Assembly (NCBI GenBank): GCA_001465935.1
Contig: LNKV01000034.1
Coordinates: 124,001-188,000 of the forward strand
Reading direction: 5' to 3'
Origin: Clarireedia homoeocarpa
Taxonomy: Eukaryota > Ascomycota > Leotiomycetes > Helotiales > Rutstroemiaceae
Length of the DNA: 64,000 bases
The position numbers were made by a program, and so were the translations under genes. Of this stretch, positions 23,331-36,330 are shown one piece after another. Position 1 is the stretch's first letter, and every line of letters starts with the position of its first letter. The notes under the pieces were generated by a model. That model searched no databases. It worked only from the letters and a program-made list of their open reading frames with translations, and was not told where the DNA came from.

Positions 23331-23587
23331 TGCCTCGCCTTGTTTTCCCGCCCGCCAGATATCTTTCTTCTGCTTCATTCACCATCGCTGACCGACACGC
23401 CTTACGGATCTTTACCTCGAACAAGGACACGAATACTTGGAACTTAGACATTGGATGCCGCTACTGACGCAACACATCGACACCGAACTACTCGCTTTGC
23501 TGGCATAGGTACCTTGCGGTTGACTCGGGAGGACTATATATACTCTTGGGACGAGATCAAGGGCATTAGCATCCGCCAATTTTCACA

Positions 23588-26326
23588 ATGTTACTTCGGG
23601 CAAAGTCAAAAGAGTCATCTCGTACGGTCACTCCTCCTGGACCGTCATATATGTCGAGCGAGCAATTCGGTATGTTACATACCCTCTATTCTATGGAAAG
23701 CCAGCGCAGAAACATTGCGCTCGCGCTGTAGCACAGCACATCATGCATTTTGAGACATGTCTAACAAGAAACAGCCGAATACTTAGCTGATCTCAGAAAC
23801 AACCGAGTTGCACGACCTAGCGGCGCAAGACCTCCGCCTCCAAGTAAACGGCGGCAATCGATAGCTATATCATCAGAAACCACCCCACAGGCTGAAGCCC
23901 CACCAGCGACCCCAGCTGCCGATCTTCCTGCGCGACCCGGGAGCTCTTTTTCTCGAAGGCAGAGTCGAAACTCAGTAGGGACATACTCGTCTGCAGGCTC
24001 CAGGACTGGTCGAGCGCTTGTACAGCCACCACCGCAGGAACCTCCTTTGAAACCTTCAGAAGTTGTGCCGAGTGCTACCTATATCGAAAGAGGTCTAAGA
24101 TGGATGGAAAAGGAGGAAGCTGTATCATTGAGAGAGGCCATGGAGGATATGGATCTTAAGAAGCAACACGAAGAAGAACTGCGAATCCATGCGGCAGCAC
24201 AAGAAGAAGCCTCCGAGTTAGTCTACAAGCATCAATTTGGAGAACCTATCGTCAATCCAGATGCGCCATATCGATACACTGATCATCTGAGGAAGAATAG
24301 CTATGCTCGTGCCAGAACTCAAAGTGTCGGTCGTAATGGAGGACCTGTTGTGGCTACAGGACTTGCTAGAGACATAGCTCCTCCACAAACAGCTTCCTCA
24401 GCTTCAGGTGCGGAAGACGACGGAGAGGATGGCTCTGACAGTTCTAAACATTCATCTCCTGTCCAACGCAACATCAGTCCAGACCGAGTTTTCCGTGGAT
24501 CCTTAGACAGTAGCCGAGATGCAATGGCTCAGCACGCATCTCCGAGAGGATCTCCTATCAGTGCTGTCCGATCGCAAAATAGTAGGAGGAAGAGTGGAGG
24601 TGGAAAGAGGAATATCAGTGGGGAAATAAAAGGCAGTTTTTCTGGGGAACAAATTTGGGAGGAGCCAGAACCGGAAAGTGCCAAAAGCACACTTCGTGGC
24701 CGACCTGCAGAAGCAAGAGATCCGCCCTCCCCTCTACAAGCCAAACCACGCAATCCTCTCAACCGCGTTCAGTTCGTGCCCGAAGGCCCTCGCTCGAATA
24801 GTACCCCGCCTGAGATAACGAAACGGTTCTCGACAACGGAGATCTACAAGAATCCCCCATCGCAGTCGCGAGATCCTGCCTATACTGCGAATCCACCTCC
24901 ATCAGAAGAAGAGATACCGATAAAAGAAGAGATACCAAAAAAGAATGGTATTGAGATTCGAGGAGACGATATTCGTCAAGCGACGAGTATGTTTCTTAGA
25001 GATCGAAGTCCCAAACTCCCCATACCTACGGCAGTTAGTGACAAACCTGGCCGACCAATTGTAAGCTTTGACAAGAATTGGAAGCCGTCTGAGGCTGATG
25101 ACAAGCCAGAAGTGCGAAGAAGATCGCCGTTCGATCGCCGCCCAAATAGCAAGAAGCAAGACTTACCTGCTCGACCTGGCCCGACGCCTGCCCAAACCCC
25201 CACAACTAAGAACTTTAACGCACCGACCCAAGTGAGCGTCTCTGTGCCTTCTATTAATGTTCCGGAATCTACCCCGTCAGTCCCTACCATAAATTTTCCT
25301 GATACACCTCAAATCTCTGTTTCGGCCCCCAATGTACCCACTATCGTTGAACCTGTATCAAGCTCATCCAGAACACCGGCAATACCCTCAATCATTGAAC
25401 CTGGGACGAGTTCATCTAAATCAGCACCTATCGTTCCCACAATCAACATCCCTACGATTAACGAGCCAGGATCTGGCTCCACACCTTCAGTTCCAACTAT
25501 TTCACAACCTAGCTCAACACAATCAACAGCCAGGCCACTTCCTGATCCAAAGACTGCATCCAAGAGAACTTTTCAACGACAAGGTCCAGTCCCAGTTCCT
25601 CGAGGTCACTGGTCCCCTGCTATTGGTGGTCGAGCTACAGCAACATGCCACCAATGTCAATTGCCGATTGAAGGTCGTGTTGTAGCTCTTCGAGGCATCC
25701 CCGAACGCTTTCACCCAGAATGTTTTATTTGTTTTACATGTGGTACAGCTCTAGAAGCGCTAGAAATCAGTCCCGAACCTGCCGCCTCCCGAACCGCTCG
25801 TCTCGACCGTATCAAACGTCGCGAACGAGGTGAAATTATCCCCGAAATCGAGGGCCAAACGGAAGCTGAAGACGGCGATCCAAGATTACGCTTCTTTTGT
25901 CATCTCGATTGGCACGAGGCTTACGCTCCTCGTTGCAAACACTGCAAAACCCCTATTATTGGCGAACACGCCGTTGCTCTTGGTGAACATTGGCATTACG
26001 GACACTTTTTCTGCGCTGAATGCGGAGACCCTTTTGAACAGGGAATGACGCATATTGAAAAAGACGGTTATGCTTGGTGTTTATCCTGTCAGACTAAACG
26101 CACGGAACGAAGAGCCCCAAAATGCAAAAGATGCAGAAAAGCGGTTCTAGGCCAGTACGTAGAAGCTTTGGGTGGTGAGTGGCACGATGAATGTTTCCGC
26201 TGCGGACATTGTAACGGTGGATTTGATGATGGACAGATTTTCCCCTGTCAGAGGGGGAATAAGGGGGAAGGGGGGGAAATCATCGTGCTTTGTACGGGGT
26301 GCATGGAGAAGGAATTAAAAGCGTAA
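23588..26326 (+). CDS. Triple-LIM-domain protein (paxillin/Pxl1-like)
   Basis: Two exons, 23588-23669 and 23775-26326; 877 residues. The first exon gives MLLRAKSKESSRTVTPPGPSYMSSEQF, and splicing completes the conserved N-terminal motif EQFAEYLADLRNNRVARPSG found in fungal LIM proteins. A long Ser/Pro-rich, basic, disordered region fills residues ~50-640, with short repeats of PTI/VPTI between about 490 and 600. Three LIM zinc-finger pairs follow from residue ~651: CHQC...HPECFICFTC, CKHC...HYGHFFCAEC and CKRC...HDECFRCGHC. LIM1 has an unusually long insertion between its finger halves. Proteins of this type scaffold actin and Rho/Cdc42 signalling at tips and septa. The upstream ATG is needed for the conserved motif, so shorter models starting inside exon 2 are wrong. 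Confidence 0.9.
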
Positions 26327-26869
26327 ATGGCATTGGATGAATGGTTTCTACTTTTTCTTTTCCCCCTCTCCTTTTGGTCAATCGCTTTTGCATATGTTGG
26401 TTGGTCTGCTTTGTGGATTTGGATCTGGATTGGTTTGGATGGGTACGGCTTTGATTGTTAGCATGCGAGCGCGTTTAAGGAGGGTACTTAGATGATACAT
26501 ACATGCGTGCGTGCATGCATGCATGTATGCATGTATGTTGTACTGGAGTATCAAGATACATGCTTGTACACGTTGCTTTTTTGTTATGGTAGTGATGAGT
26601 TGAGATGATAGAAAATGAATCATATATATACATATATGTAACATTTGGTTTTTGTGGATGGGTGTATTGAGTGGACGCATTGGATAGATGCATCTGTATT
26701 TACTATTTATGCTGTTTCTTTTTCCTATCAACTTTCTAAATTTATAATTGTGTATATCTGTGAAGCCTTATCATATCTGAAAACAGAAAAAGCAGTTCCA
26801 TCTATCAAAGTCCGCAAAAGCAGAAAACAGCAACAGAACATCTATCCACCTATCTCCAACTCCTCGATA
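26327..26869. other. Convergent intergenic region with GCAT repeats
   Basis: About 540 bp between the LIM gene and the CLC gene. It has a GCAT/GTAT alternating run at about 26500-26538. No gene seen. Confidence 0.55.
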
Positions 26870-29551
26870 CTACCCCTTCACCACCAATCCGTCCAAATAC
26901 AAAACCAGCCTCTTCTTGACCACCACCCCTACCACCCTCCCACTCACCTCCTCCACCAAAACCAAGTATCGCAGCCCCAGCTTCCCAAACATCTCCACCA
27001 CGTATTCCATCGGCGCCTTGGCGCACACTGTTACTGGTGTGAGATCTACTAGCGGTTCTGCGAGCAGATCGACATGTTCTTCCTCGTTGTCGCGGCGTAC
27101 GAGGAACTCTAGCTCGCTTTGTGCGAGGTAGCCGTGTAGCATGCCGTGCTGGTTTACCAGTACGAGACCAGCGTCCATAAGGCCGCGGTGTTGAAGCTGT
27201 GTGAGTTTAGTCGCGAGGACCTGTTTGGGGATTTTGCGTTCAGCGGGTTCAATGGGTATTGTGACGGTTATCTCGGACATGGTCTGAAGTGGGGGAATGA
27301 GTTCTTCCGCTAGAACCCCCGCGTTGCGCACGATCGAGAGAGCGTGTTCGGCGTCCAAGAACGGATGGCCTAGGACAGTCTGCGCAAGATCGTAGACACT
27401 TTCACGGCTCAGGGTGTCGGCGACCCATTTTGCGACGACAATGGCAAGCATGAAGGCCGGGATGTAGTAGACTTCGCCGGTGAGTTCGAACATGATGACA
27501 GCGAGGGAAACGGTCATGCGCGAGACGCCGGCGAGGAAGGCGGCAGCGCCGACCATAGCGAAGAGGCCTGGTGCGATGGTGGCAGTGGTGGCACTGGGGA
27601 CAAATTGGGCGAGGAGTCGGCCGAAGAGGGCGCCGGCGTCGAGAGCGGGGATGATGATTCCGGAGGGGACTTTGCAGCCGAATGTGATGATTGTAAGGAT
27701 TAGTTTTACGCAGGTTCCGTAGAAGAGCCAGCCGTAATAGTGGTAACGAGTACCCTCTGAAGCTTCCTGCGTGCAGACCCAGGAGCCTTGCGGCCGACGG
27801 CAGTTCACGAGGAGATTTTTTATGATGACATCGCCTGGCTCGCGTGTAAGAGGATTGGGGTACTGGAGTAAAGTGGTGACCAGCACAACCAAGGTAAGTT
27901 CAAAGACTGGGTGGTTCTTTATGATCTTGCATTTGCGAAATCTTTTCGACCAGAGGAAGTTTGCTTTACAGAAGACTCCGCCAAAGACGCCGCCAGCAAC
28001 TCCAAGAAGGACGAATACTGCGTAATGAATAGGGTCATAGTCTAATCCATAGTTTGTTTCGAAGAGCACAAGCTTGCCTGTTCCAGTTGGATTAAGGGCT
28101 TTGAGAACGATGGCCGCGAATAATGAGCAGAGAAATGCTCGCCAAAGGACTTTTCGGGGAAAGTATGTGCTTATTTCCTGATAGAAATTAGTCTATGGCC
28201 TTAAACAATAACACCGAGCGTCTTCTCACTTCATAGCTAAACAAGACTCCACCGATTGGAGCACCGAAAGCGACACTTAGACCTGCTGAACAAGCTACAC
28301 TTAACATTTCTCTCATTTTGCGTCCGTTTTCACGATACTTTGGAAATAGGCTTGCTACGAGGTACCCGGCACAAGTGGAGATGTGGACAAAGGGACCTTC
28401 TTTTCCTAGGCACATTCCTGTTGCTACTGCGAAGGTGGAGCCGATTGCTTTCACAAGCAGGACCTTGAAGTCTAGGAAGTGTGGTATCACGAAACCCCTT
28501 GATTGTCGCGTTAGTATGTTCTTTTAATGGGTAGAGGTCCACTAGGTAAGTAGTATCCTCATTTGCATAGTAATAAAAGTAGACAGGGATACCACAGTAT
28601 CACTTCACGCTCAACACAGGCGTTGTAATGAAGTAATGATTGGTAGTAAACAGAGCATCATGTTGAAGACCCACTTGAAACTGAGCAACGATATTCGAAG
28701 TGGAGGAGATGGGCATCTTGGAGCCATACATAATAGCCACACATTAAGGGGTGCACTTACGACAGAATTGTCTTGATTTCAGGAATTCCACTGCCAGCCG
28801 CCATGTACATAGATTTTCCAGAAGGCTTAGCTTCCCTACCATCGATACCATCTTGTTCGGCAACAGGGAGGGAGGCCTTGGTGGTCAATGTGACAGAGCC
28901 AGCAATCATGCCGAATACCAAAGCAAAGCCAATATAGATGGCAAAGCTGTTCCAGTAATTTTCCGACCATTGTTTCCAGGCTTCACAGTTTTCCTCCGAT
29001 CCAATATCATACCGGATGGTGTTGATATGACCTTTGGTCGAGCAGCAGAATTCTCTTGTTCGAAGAATATTCGAAGAGCAATAACCAAGCTTCCAGTCAC
29101 TAGCAGTAGCCTCAGCGATGTCAACGGCAAATGCTACAATAGCCGTGAATATTCCGATTAATGCAGCAGCAAGCCAACCTTGACAGCTGTCCCAGCCGGA
29201 CCAGATGCGACCTTTCAGGCTCCGGTTCGAATGAAGCTCACGATATCGAAACGAGTCCTTGATCTAGAGACTAGAGTTAGCTCGATGGTGAGTCAGGTCT
29301 GCAAGTCCGCGAACCAGATCATGGAGCCAATCAATTGTGGTATAGTCGTTGTAGGGTAGTCTCTCCCCTACTGCTAAACCACTGAGAGCTTGCTCATCTT
29401 TAGAGACGCAAGATGAGATGATAGATGTGATATCATGATTCCCGTGACCGCTGCTGTCATAAGAATGAATGCTGTCTCCGCTATCGTTCTGTTCGGCGGC
29501 TTGGGCACCTAAAAGCCGAGTTGTTTCATTTGGTTCCGTATCTTGAGGCAT
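26870..29551 (-). CDS. gef1: CLC chloride channel / Cl-/H+ antiporter (Gef1-like)
   Basis: Four exons on the minus strand: 29315-29551, 28761-29263, 28230-28497 and 26870-28177; 771 residues. The N-terminus is acidic and ends TIDWLHDL. Family motifs occur in order: GSGIPE (chloride-binding serine, ~residue 233), GKEGPFVH (gating glutamate, ~280), VAFGAPIGGVLFSYEE, and AAAFLAGVSRMTVSLAVIMFE. Two CBS domains form the cytoplasmic C-terminus. The segment NCEAWKQWSENYW between the first helices is typical of fungal Gef1 relatives, which acidify Golgi/endosomal compartments and support copper and iron handling. The first intron has an atypical GTTCGC donor but a good GCTAAC branch; the second is 263 nt, unusually long here. 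Both are fixed by protein continuity (HDL-IKDSFRYR and ILS-GFVIPHF). Confidence 0.92.
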
Positions 29552-30580
29552 CGTTTGCAGCCACCGTATACTTTTGGGGTGTCTTTGCGAAAGGACATGA
29601 GGATATCAAAACTAGTATCACCAAGATGGGCACCAGGTCGGCCCTCGCTGCATGGTACCAACACCATGACTACCTACCTAGAGCAGATGGTGGCTTGAGT
29701 AATAGAAACCCCAAAGATAAGGACGATAAGACTTCGTTCATGCATGCAGCATATAGCAGCACACTTAGCATTTCCTGTATGCTGCACTTTTAGTCTGTAC
29801 CTGATACCAAGGCGACGGTTACCTGTCAGCGGTAGGAAAATTCATGCTTTGAAACCCAGAATATTGGTAGAATTTCACAAACTTGTCAATTTCGGCGACA
29901 GCAATGTTTCTGTCCTCAACATTTTTTGACAAAGTCAAATTCACATGTGAATACGCGGCGTTTCCTATCTGGGTTTAGTGCGGGCAAACGTCGGGGGTTG
30001 CCGTTGCCGTCCCTGAACCAAAATTCACAAAATACCAGAATAAGGGTCCCTGAAGGCACGAGACCATCCTTTCGAAAAAGTAGCAACATTGTCAACATCA
30101 AAACTTACCATTTCAATTCGCATATTGTATTCTTTCATACGGCTCCTACCGCATCTTCAGGTTAAAGGATCGCGCAAAAGAATCACAAGCAACCCTGCAT
30201 CTCTGCACTGCCAACAAGCCAACTAAATTGTTGACCGACTCTCAATACCAAGTGTGCGATCCCTTCCCTCGAACCGTGCGGTATTTGGGCAGGGCCATAT
30301 CTTTCGAAGTCGACAAGGTCTGCAGTGCCACCTTCATATTGCGCGAGATCCTCGATCCGGCGCATCTTCAAGTTCCTTCGCAAGGCTGGAAGTAAGTGAA
30401 CAGATCACAGAAGGCTTCTTTCCTACAGCCCTGATTAATTGAGTCTTATACCAGCCGAGTGAGTACACAATGATACTGTGTCTTTCAGGTTATTAATAGC
30501 TTCATCGAGCAGAGCAAGTACTAGCGGCCAGAGCCGAATCCTCTTCCTTAAACAGCGGATCATTCGAATTAACAAACAAC
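29552..30580. other. Divergent promoter region between the CLC channel and the kinase
   Basis: About 1 kb between two divergently transcribed genes. No repeat or additional gene seen. Confidence 0.5.
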
Positions 30581-31979
30581 ATGAGCGCGACATCTGTGCC
30601 TGGAGCTGATTCTAGCAAGATTCGTTTCATCCCCCTTTCGTACAATTCCTCTGAATCTCAAACATCAGCCCTGCGGTTGATCCTCACACTGCGCCCCGAA
30701 TGGGAACGGTCTGATGGGAAAATCGAGTTTATACGTTTCACGGACGGTATAACAAATACATTACTAAAGATTATCAATAAGAGACCTGGACTTACGGCAG
30801 AGGAGATTGATAATGATGCAGTATTACTGAGAGCCTATGGTCAAGGCACAGATCTTATCATTGATCGGGAGCGGGAGACGCAGAATCATGAATTGCTTAT
30901 GCAGTACAATTTGGCGCCTGCGCTGCTTGCTCGATTCAAAAATGGTATGCTTTATCGCTTCATCCGTGGAGCTGTCACCAGCCCAGCAGATCTGAGAAAG
31001 CAAAGCATTTGGCGTGCAGTAGCTAGACGTTTGGCAGAGTGGCATGCGGTCGTTCCATGTCTTGCATCGGTCCGTGAACCTCTGTCAAGGCAAATAGATG
31101 GGAGTGAGCAATTCGGCCTCACAGCCCCAGCTTCAAGCAAGAAGGATCCTGCTATACAAGCTGCGATTGATAATGTTGCTCCTGGAAAGCCTGCGCCCAA
31201 TGTCTGGACAGTAATGCAAAAATGGATATATGCGCTTCCAGTAGCAACAGATGCAGAAAGAGAGCGACAAGCAAATCTACAGAAGGAATTGACTCGGCTG
31301 GTTGCCGAATTTAGTGACCGGCCAGGTCTTGGTAGCAATGGCGTGAGTGACCTCCGTGAAGCCCCCATGCGACTTGCGTTACTTCCCGTGGCCAAGTAGT
31401 GTTACCAGCACAATGCATCATCTGTGACTGCCTGCCATCATAAACCGTGCTAATACTTTCCAGCTCGTATTTGCCCACTGCGACCTTTTAAGTGGTAACG
31501 TCATTATCCAACCTCGGGCTGCTGAGGCTGCTACGCCTCCTGCTGTTGAGACAGTCAGTTTCATTGATTACGAGTATGCGACTCCATCGCCAGCCGCCTT
31601 CGATATTTCAAACCATTTTGCGGAATGGGGAGGATTCGATTGTGAACATCAATATCTACCTACATGCTCTGAAAGGCGCGATTTCATCCGCGAGTACATC
31701 CGTAGTTATTTCTCTCACTTGAAGAAGGAATACGATGAAGAAACGGAGGTCGAAAAGATGTTCGTCGAAGTAGACCTTTATCGAGGAGTGCCTGGCTTCT
31801 ACTGGGGAATATGGGCTTTGATCCAAGCCACAATTTCCCAGATTGATTTTGATTATGCTGCGTATGCGGAAGTAAGACTGGGCGAGTACTGGGCCTGGCG
31901 CGGAGAGATCGATGGGAGTCGGGAGGCTTCTGGTAAGGAAGCTCCTTTGAGGGAACGAAGATGGGCGCAGGATGTATAA
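30581..31979 (+). CDS. Choline/ethanolamine kinase-like protein
   Basis: Two exons, 30581-31342 and 31464-31979 (intron with GTGAGT donor and CCAG acceptor); 425 residues. The N-terminal lobe has FTDGITNTLLKI, the nucleotide-binding loop of ethanolamine kinases, followed by VLLRAYGQGTDLIIDRERE. The C-terminal lobe has the Brenner motif as FAHCDLLSGNVI (catalytic Asp near residue 260) and the metal-binding IDYEYATPSPAAFDISNHFAEW, which distinguishes choline/ethanolamine kinases from antibiotic phosphotransferases. It should phosphorylate ethanolamine (or choline) in the cytosol as the first step of the CDP-ethanolamine branch of phospholipid synthesis. The ethanolamine preference is an inference from overall resemblance to Eki1. 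The splice restores the catalytic loop, which neither exon encodes alone. Confidence 0.9.
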
Positions 31980-34900
31980 ACAACAAAAGTTATGTCAGTT
32001 TTGATAGAATGTATACGATCCAGGCTCAAAGCGATTTGCATAATGGACAAGAGATACTATTGAGCTTCAACGCCTAGAGGGAAGGAGGGACGGAAGGACT
32101 TGGCTTTGAACACGGCGGATAGAGTCTTCAACTTTGAGATGGCAATAATGTATGTCTTTTAATCAAGCACAATAATGAGGTCAACAGTGATGTTTTACTG
32201 AAAACAAAACCACACCATTGAACGAATGAGATCTCCCCAAAATTAAGTAATCAAGGTGGCTGTACTCCTTGGCTACATAGTTGAGACGCCTCTGTAACCA
32301 TACAATTTAGAGATTTAAACAAGCTTAAATGGATTACTGGGACGTACGTACATGCTACTAAGGGTCCTGGGACAGATATAAATATCCCTTGCTGGGCTGA
32401 AGAACTCGAGTATTATCATAATCACCGTTAGTTTTGGATGCACTAGACAATGTATGTCCGCTGTCGATGAGCATGTACTACACATCCTTGAAGCGCAGCA
32501 TTCACCTCGACCGGGACGGCCTCCATCAAGTGGCATATTACCTATTACCTTGGGCAGTATCATCCTATACAGATGTTCTCGTTGATTGAGTACCGAGTCA
32601 GCCCTACCAGATGAGACAAGGGCAGACAAACTCCGACAACGTTCGCTCCTTGTAGACGCAAGATACAGCAAGTTAAACTTAGAAACGTATATCTTATCAA
32701 TCACCGTGAAGTTTTATGCCACTTTCACCGTTCTCACCGCACGATCTCAACACCGCTTGTGGTGGAAAACGCGGTCTACCCGTGGGATTCGCGGAGAAGG
32801 ATTCCCGGCGCCACGCTGTGGGACGGGGCTCATGATTCCCAAACTTCGAAAGTCCGACCACCCATAGGATCCCAAAGAGGAACAAGGACAGTAAGGGCAG
32901 TTGCACGGCCACGCAGTTTCTGGATCCTCTGTTGCAGGTCTACGGATGGCATCATCCATCCGTCCTTTGCAAACTCTGCATCGCCGGGTGTCCTCAGCCG
33001 TGGCTGCCAGTACATACATAATCCGCCAAGACCACGGAGTTTAGCTTTTTGTTTAATTACTCGATCGGCTGAGAACCTTCTAATTTTGGTTGCAATTGAC
33101 GAGATAGTTTCGTTTCCAAGATCTGCCAATCTTAACAGTCGTCAACAATCTCATAGCTGCTGCATTGACGGGTAGCTTTGTACCCCGGGTTGCCTAATCT
33201 GGAAATTTACGTGCTGAAACGCCTTGCCGCACCGAGACAGGATGGTCGGTAAGAAGCTTCTTCGATGTTAAGATTATCGACTGGGTGGACCCGGCTTGAA
33301 AAAGGACGCTTTGAACAATTAATGACGCAGCAAAATATAAGTTAAGTTACTTTGAGTACGAAGTAAGTCGGTTAGGATTTGGGATTGAGATTAGAACTAG
33401 CTGCCGTCGGTCGCAAACGACGCGCGGTGCCTGCACATCCATGGCAATGATCGATTGTCTGAGGTCTTTTCCACCCTCAAAGCAAGGACCTGAATATCCA
33501 AACTTGGTAGAAAAGAGGAAGCTCGCGCTAGAATTGCTGTTCTTGTGCTAGTCGATCCTATTTTCACATTGTACTTGCCGTGAGCTGTGGGTAGGCAGTC
33601 CTAGCGTATCGCCGAGCCACCGCGATGCTTTTTGCGGTAGATCAAAAGTTTCATGCCGTCTACTTCGTATCTACTATCCCGAGAATCAAAAGAAGGGTCT
33701 GCTGTCTGCCGCCTCTTATCACTACTAGTATCAGAAGCTCGAGTAAATGCAAGCGAAATGGACGTCACCAATGAGTCAGATTGCTGTCTCCAATGCCGCC
33801 TCGTCCCTCGTCCCTCGTCCCTTCTATGCTTCTGGCATCGTTCTTTGCACCGTTTGACATACTCCGTCAGCATGTAGCGTATTCCAGCCACCCCGGAAAC
33901 CGATCTCATTCATCGTTGGGGGTGGCCATCGCAATCTGACCTCATGGTACCTGTACGCCGTCCCTGCAACTCGATGAAGGAGCGAAGAGTAGTGACAAGT
34001 TGTGCTACCCGTCGTATACCCACTTTTAAGGATCCTCGGCTCTCAGGTGTACAGTCGGACAGTAGGTCCCTACTCCACTGAGCATGTCCTATGACCCTAG
34101 TTCTTTCGACAATTTCCATCTAAAGCCTTTGCTTTTCCCCGTAGTTTTCTCAACACATCACATTACTTTTCTGGCGTCAAGGCAAGGCTGACAGCCACTG
34201 CGCCCCTAAACCGGTCTCGATATTCTGGTCGGCTGGCTGGCACATGTCTTGCATTTCAACTGTGTTATAGGGGTCCCATTTTTGGTGGAAGCGGCTAATG
34301 TGGGTGGGTCTCGCCAAACGACAAGCGAATGCGCGACTCCTTGTACGAAGTAGTTCTTAGTTATTTGTGCGTTATGGCAAGTATGGATGTACGGATATAC
34401 GCCTCATATGCATAAGAGAGTCAGAGGATCTGTGGTGACTCCTAATTTCCAGCACAACATGTACTTTGAAGGAAAAATGGGATGTGCATGTCAGAACTAC
34501 CAGGAACCAGGAAGAATTCGCGAAGATGGAATGGAACACAACGAATCTGACTGCCGACATTTGATTGGCTACTTTTTTACGACGACTTGCCGACTGGGCA
34601 ACTGCTACAGTGCCACCAGATTAAACTCCGGACGTTTTTCGAAACAATCATGCTCACCGACATCATCAACTAAACTACCCACCGAACGAGTAAGCAGAAG
34701 GTTCTGATACATTCCGACCTGACTCTTAAAGATTTGGAGCGAGGCACCACACTGATTCTCGGGGTACCCCTACAGAGTATAGTCTTTCTTCAATGTACTG
34801 TACGCCGGAAGCAGGACTTGACCTAGATCTACTCAAGCACCAAACGGAGAACAGTAGTTCTATGGTACAACCCAACGGCCAGATGAGAACGTTCAGGATG

Positions 34901-36330
34901 CGCCAGTTTATTAGGTGATCCTCGTGCTTGCTTTGGCCTACCCGGCCCAGCCCAGTCCAGTCCAGTCTGCATAATGTCGATCCCTAATGGCAAGTACTTG
35001 GCAAGTACTGTACAATTACTGCTGTGCCGCACAGTACAGACTAGATTCTTCTAAACATCGGCCAGTGGTCGCGCTGTCCCCATCCTAAATTCTTACACAA
35101 CCTTAAGGAGAGTTCTTGTAGTGCCTAAACGGTTTAGCAACAGTAATTGGATACCACTCATCGTAAATAAATCTGACGTTGACGTTTCAGCATCATCATA
35201 ACTTGAGATGGGGTACAAGCCATAAACCCATCTCACCAGCTCCCACCTTTTTTACAGGGCAGGGCAGTGGTAGTGCTTGAATGATCCAGCCTACTATCCA
35301 CACAATACAATGACCGACTGCTTTGCAACATCACATGCTGATTGGCTGTTTCGTATTTTAGGTTGTTGGTTAGACATTTCAATGCCGTCGTGCAGCCTCT
35401 CGTCGGGCTGAAGCCTTCCTACCATATTGACTAGATATCTAGCACAGGATCACCGTGTCGCTAGCCCTACGAAGTTTAACACTGCCGTATGTTTGTTTTT
35501 ATCACCAGAGAAACTCAGCCTAGGGATTATGAGGATGAAAATAGCAGCGCAGCAGTAGCATGATTAGGCTTTGACTCTTGAGTCTTCCTGGATCTGCGTT
35601 CATCGGCGCAGCATGATCAATGGGGGGAGTTGGGCTATCTATCACGAACGTGAAAGCAGTTTGGATGTTCAGAGGAAAAATGCCATTCATTGATTGGAGG
35701 AATTTGTGGCGCCAGTTTCATGTTTCAAAAGGTTTGTTGGCAGCCATATACTGACGGATGTACTTTGCCATCACGAGTATGAAGGAGATTTTGGATCTCT
35801 CACTCTACTCTAGGCCTCTCACGCACCCGCTACTGTACCTACGTGCTGATTTAGGCCGCCCCTGTGGATCCCAGGAACTACTTTGTACCCACAAAACTCT
35901 TTCGGCTCTTTCGCTCTTTCGTCTAATTTGAAGAACATGGGGATCTGCTGGCCCTTCCCAGGATCCTTGTCATCAATCTTTGAGCGCATGGCATCCTTAC
36001 AAGTTTTCAACCGTCCACACTTTACACCCCCTGTTGAATGTCTAACGGGTAGAATTGCTTATGACTCTCGTTGTCACCCCACCCTCTGCCTGGCTGACTA
36101 GGGGTGGCCCTAGCGGTTCAAGGCTGAGAGCATAGTAGCTCGGAGCCCTCGCCTGGATTGAGAAGTCCCATGCGCCTACGGAGCCATATTTTGTAGGATG
36201 GAAATGCTAGACCTCCAGGGTATATGATTTCACTGCGGCCCTCGAAGGATTGACCAGACCACAGCTCTTCTATAGATCTCATCCATATCTCATATCTTGA
36301 TATCTTTATATCTTCTAGGCACCACCCAAC
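31980..36330. other. 4.3-kb gene desert
   Basis: No convincing coding region. Open frames up to 138 codons (for example 32759-33175) have no recognisable domain or splice partner. Three copies of TACGAAGTA/TACTTCGTA occur (33357, 33661, 34344). ACTGTAC-containing words recur near 34794, 35004 and 35831. The last ~50 bp before the bZIP start contain repeated ATATC steps. Confidence 0.5.

Larger units (their letters stand above)
21803..23587. other. Divergent promoter region between the MCT transporter and the LIM gene
   Basis: About 1.8 kb between two divergently read genes. It contains a (GATGGA)n run at about 22224-22250, an ATAACATACAAC minisatellite at 22819-22903 and a strong CT-rich tract before the LIM gene. 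No gene recognised. Confidence 0.55.

Noticed and set aside
28498..28760. Box C/D snoRNA in the long CLC intron
   Set aside because: One ATGATG-like word is present, but no D box at suitable spacing and no second box pair.
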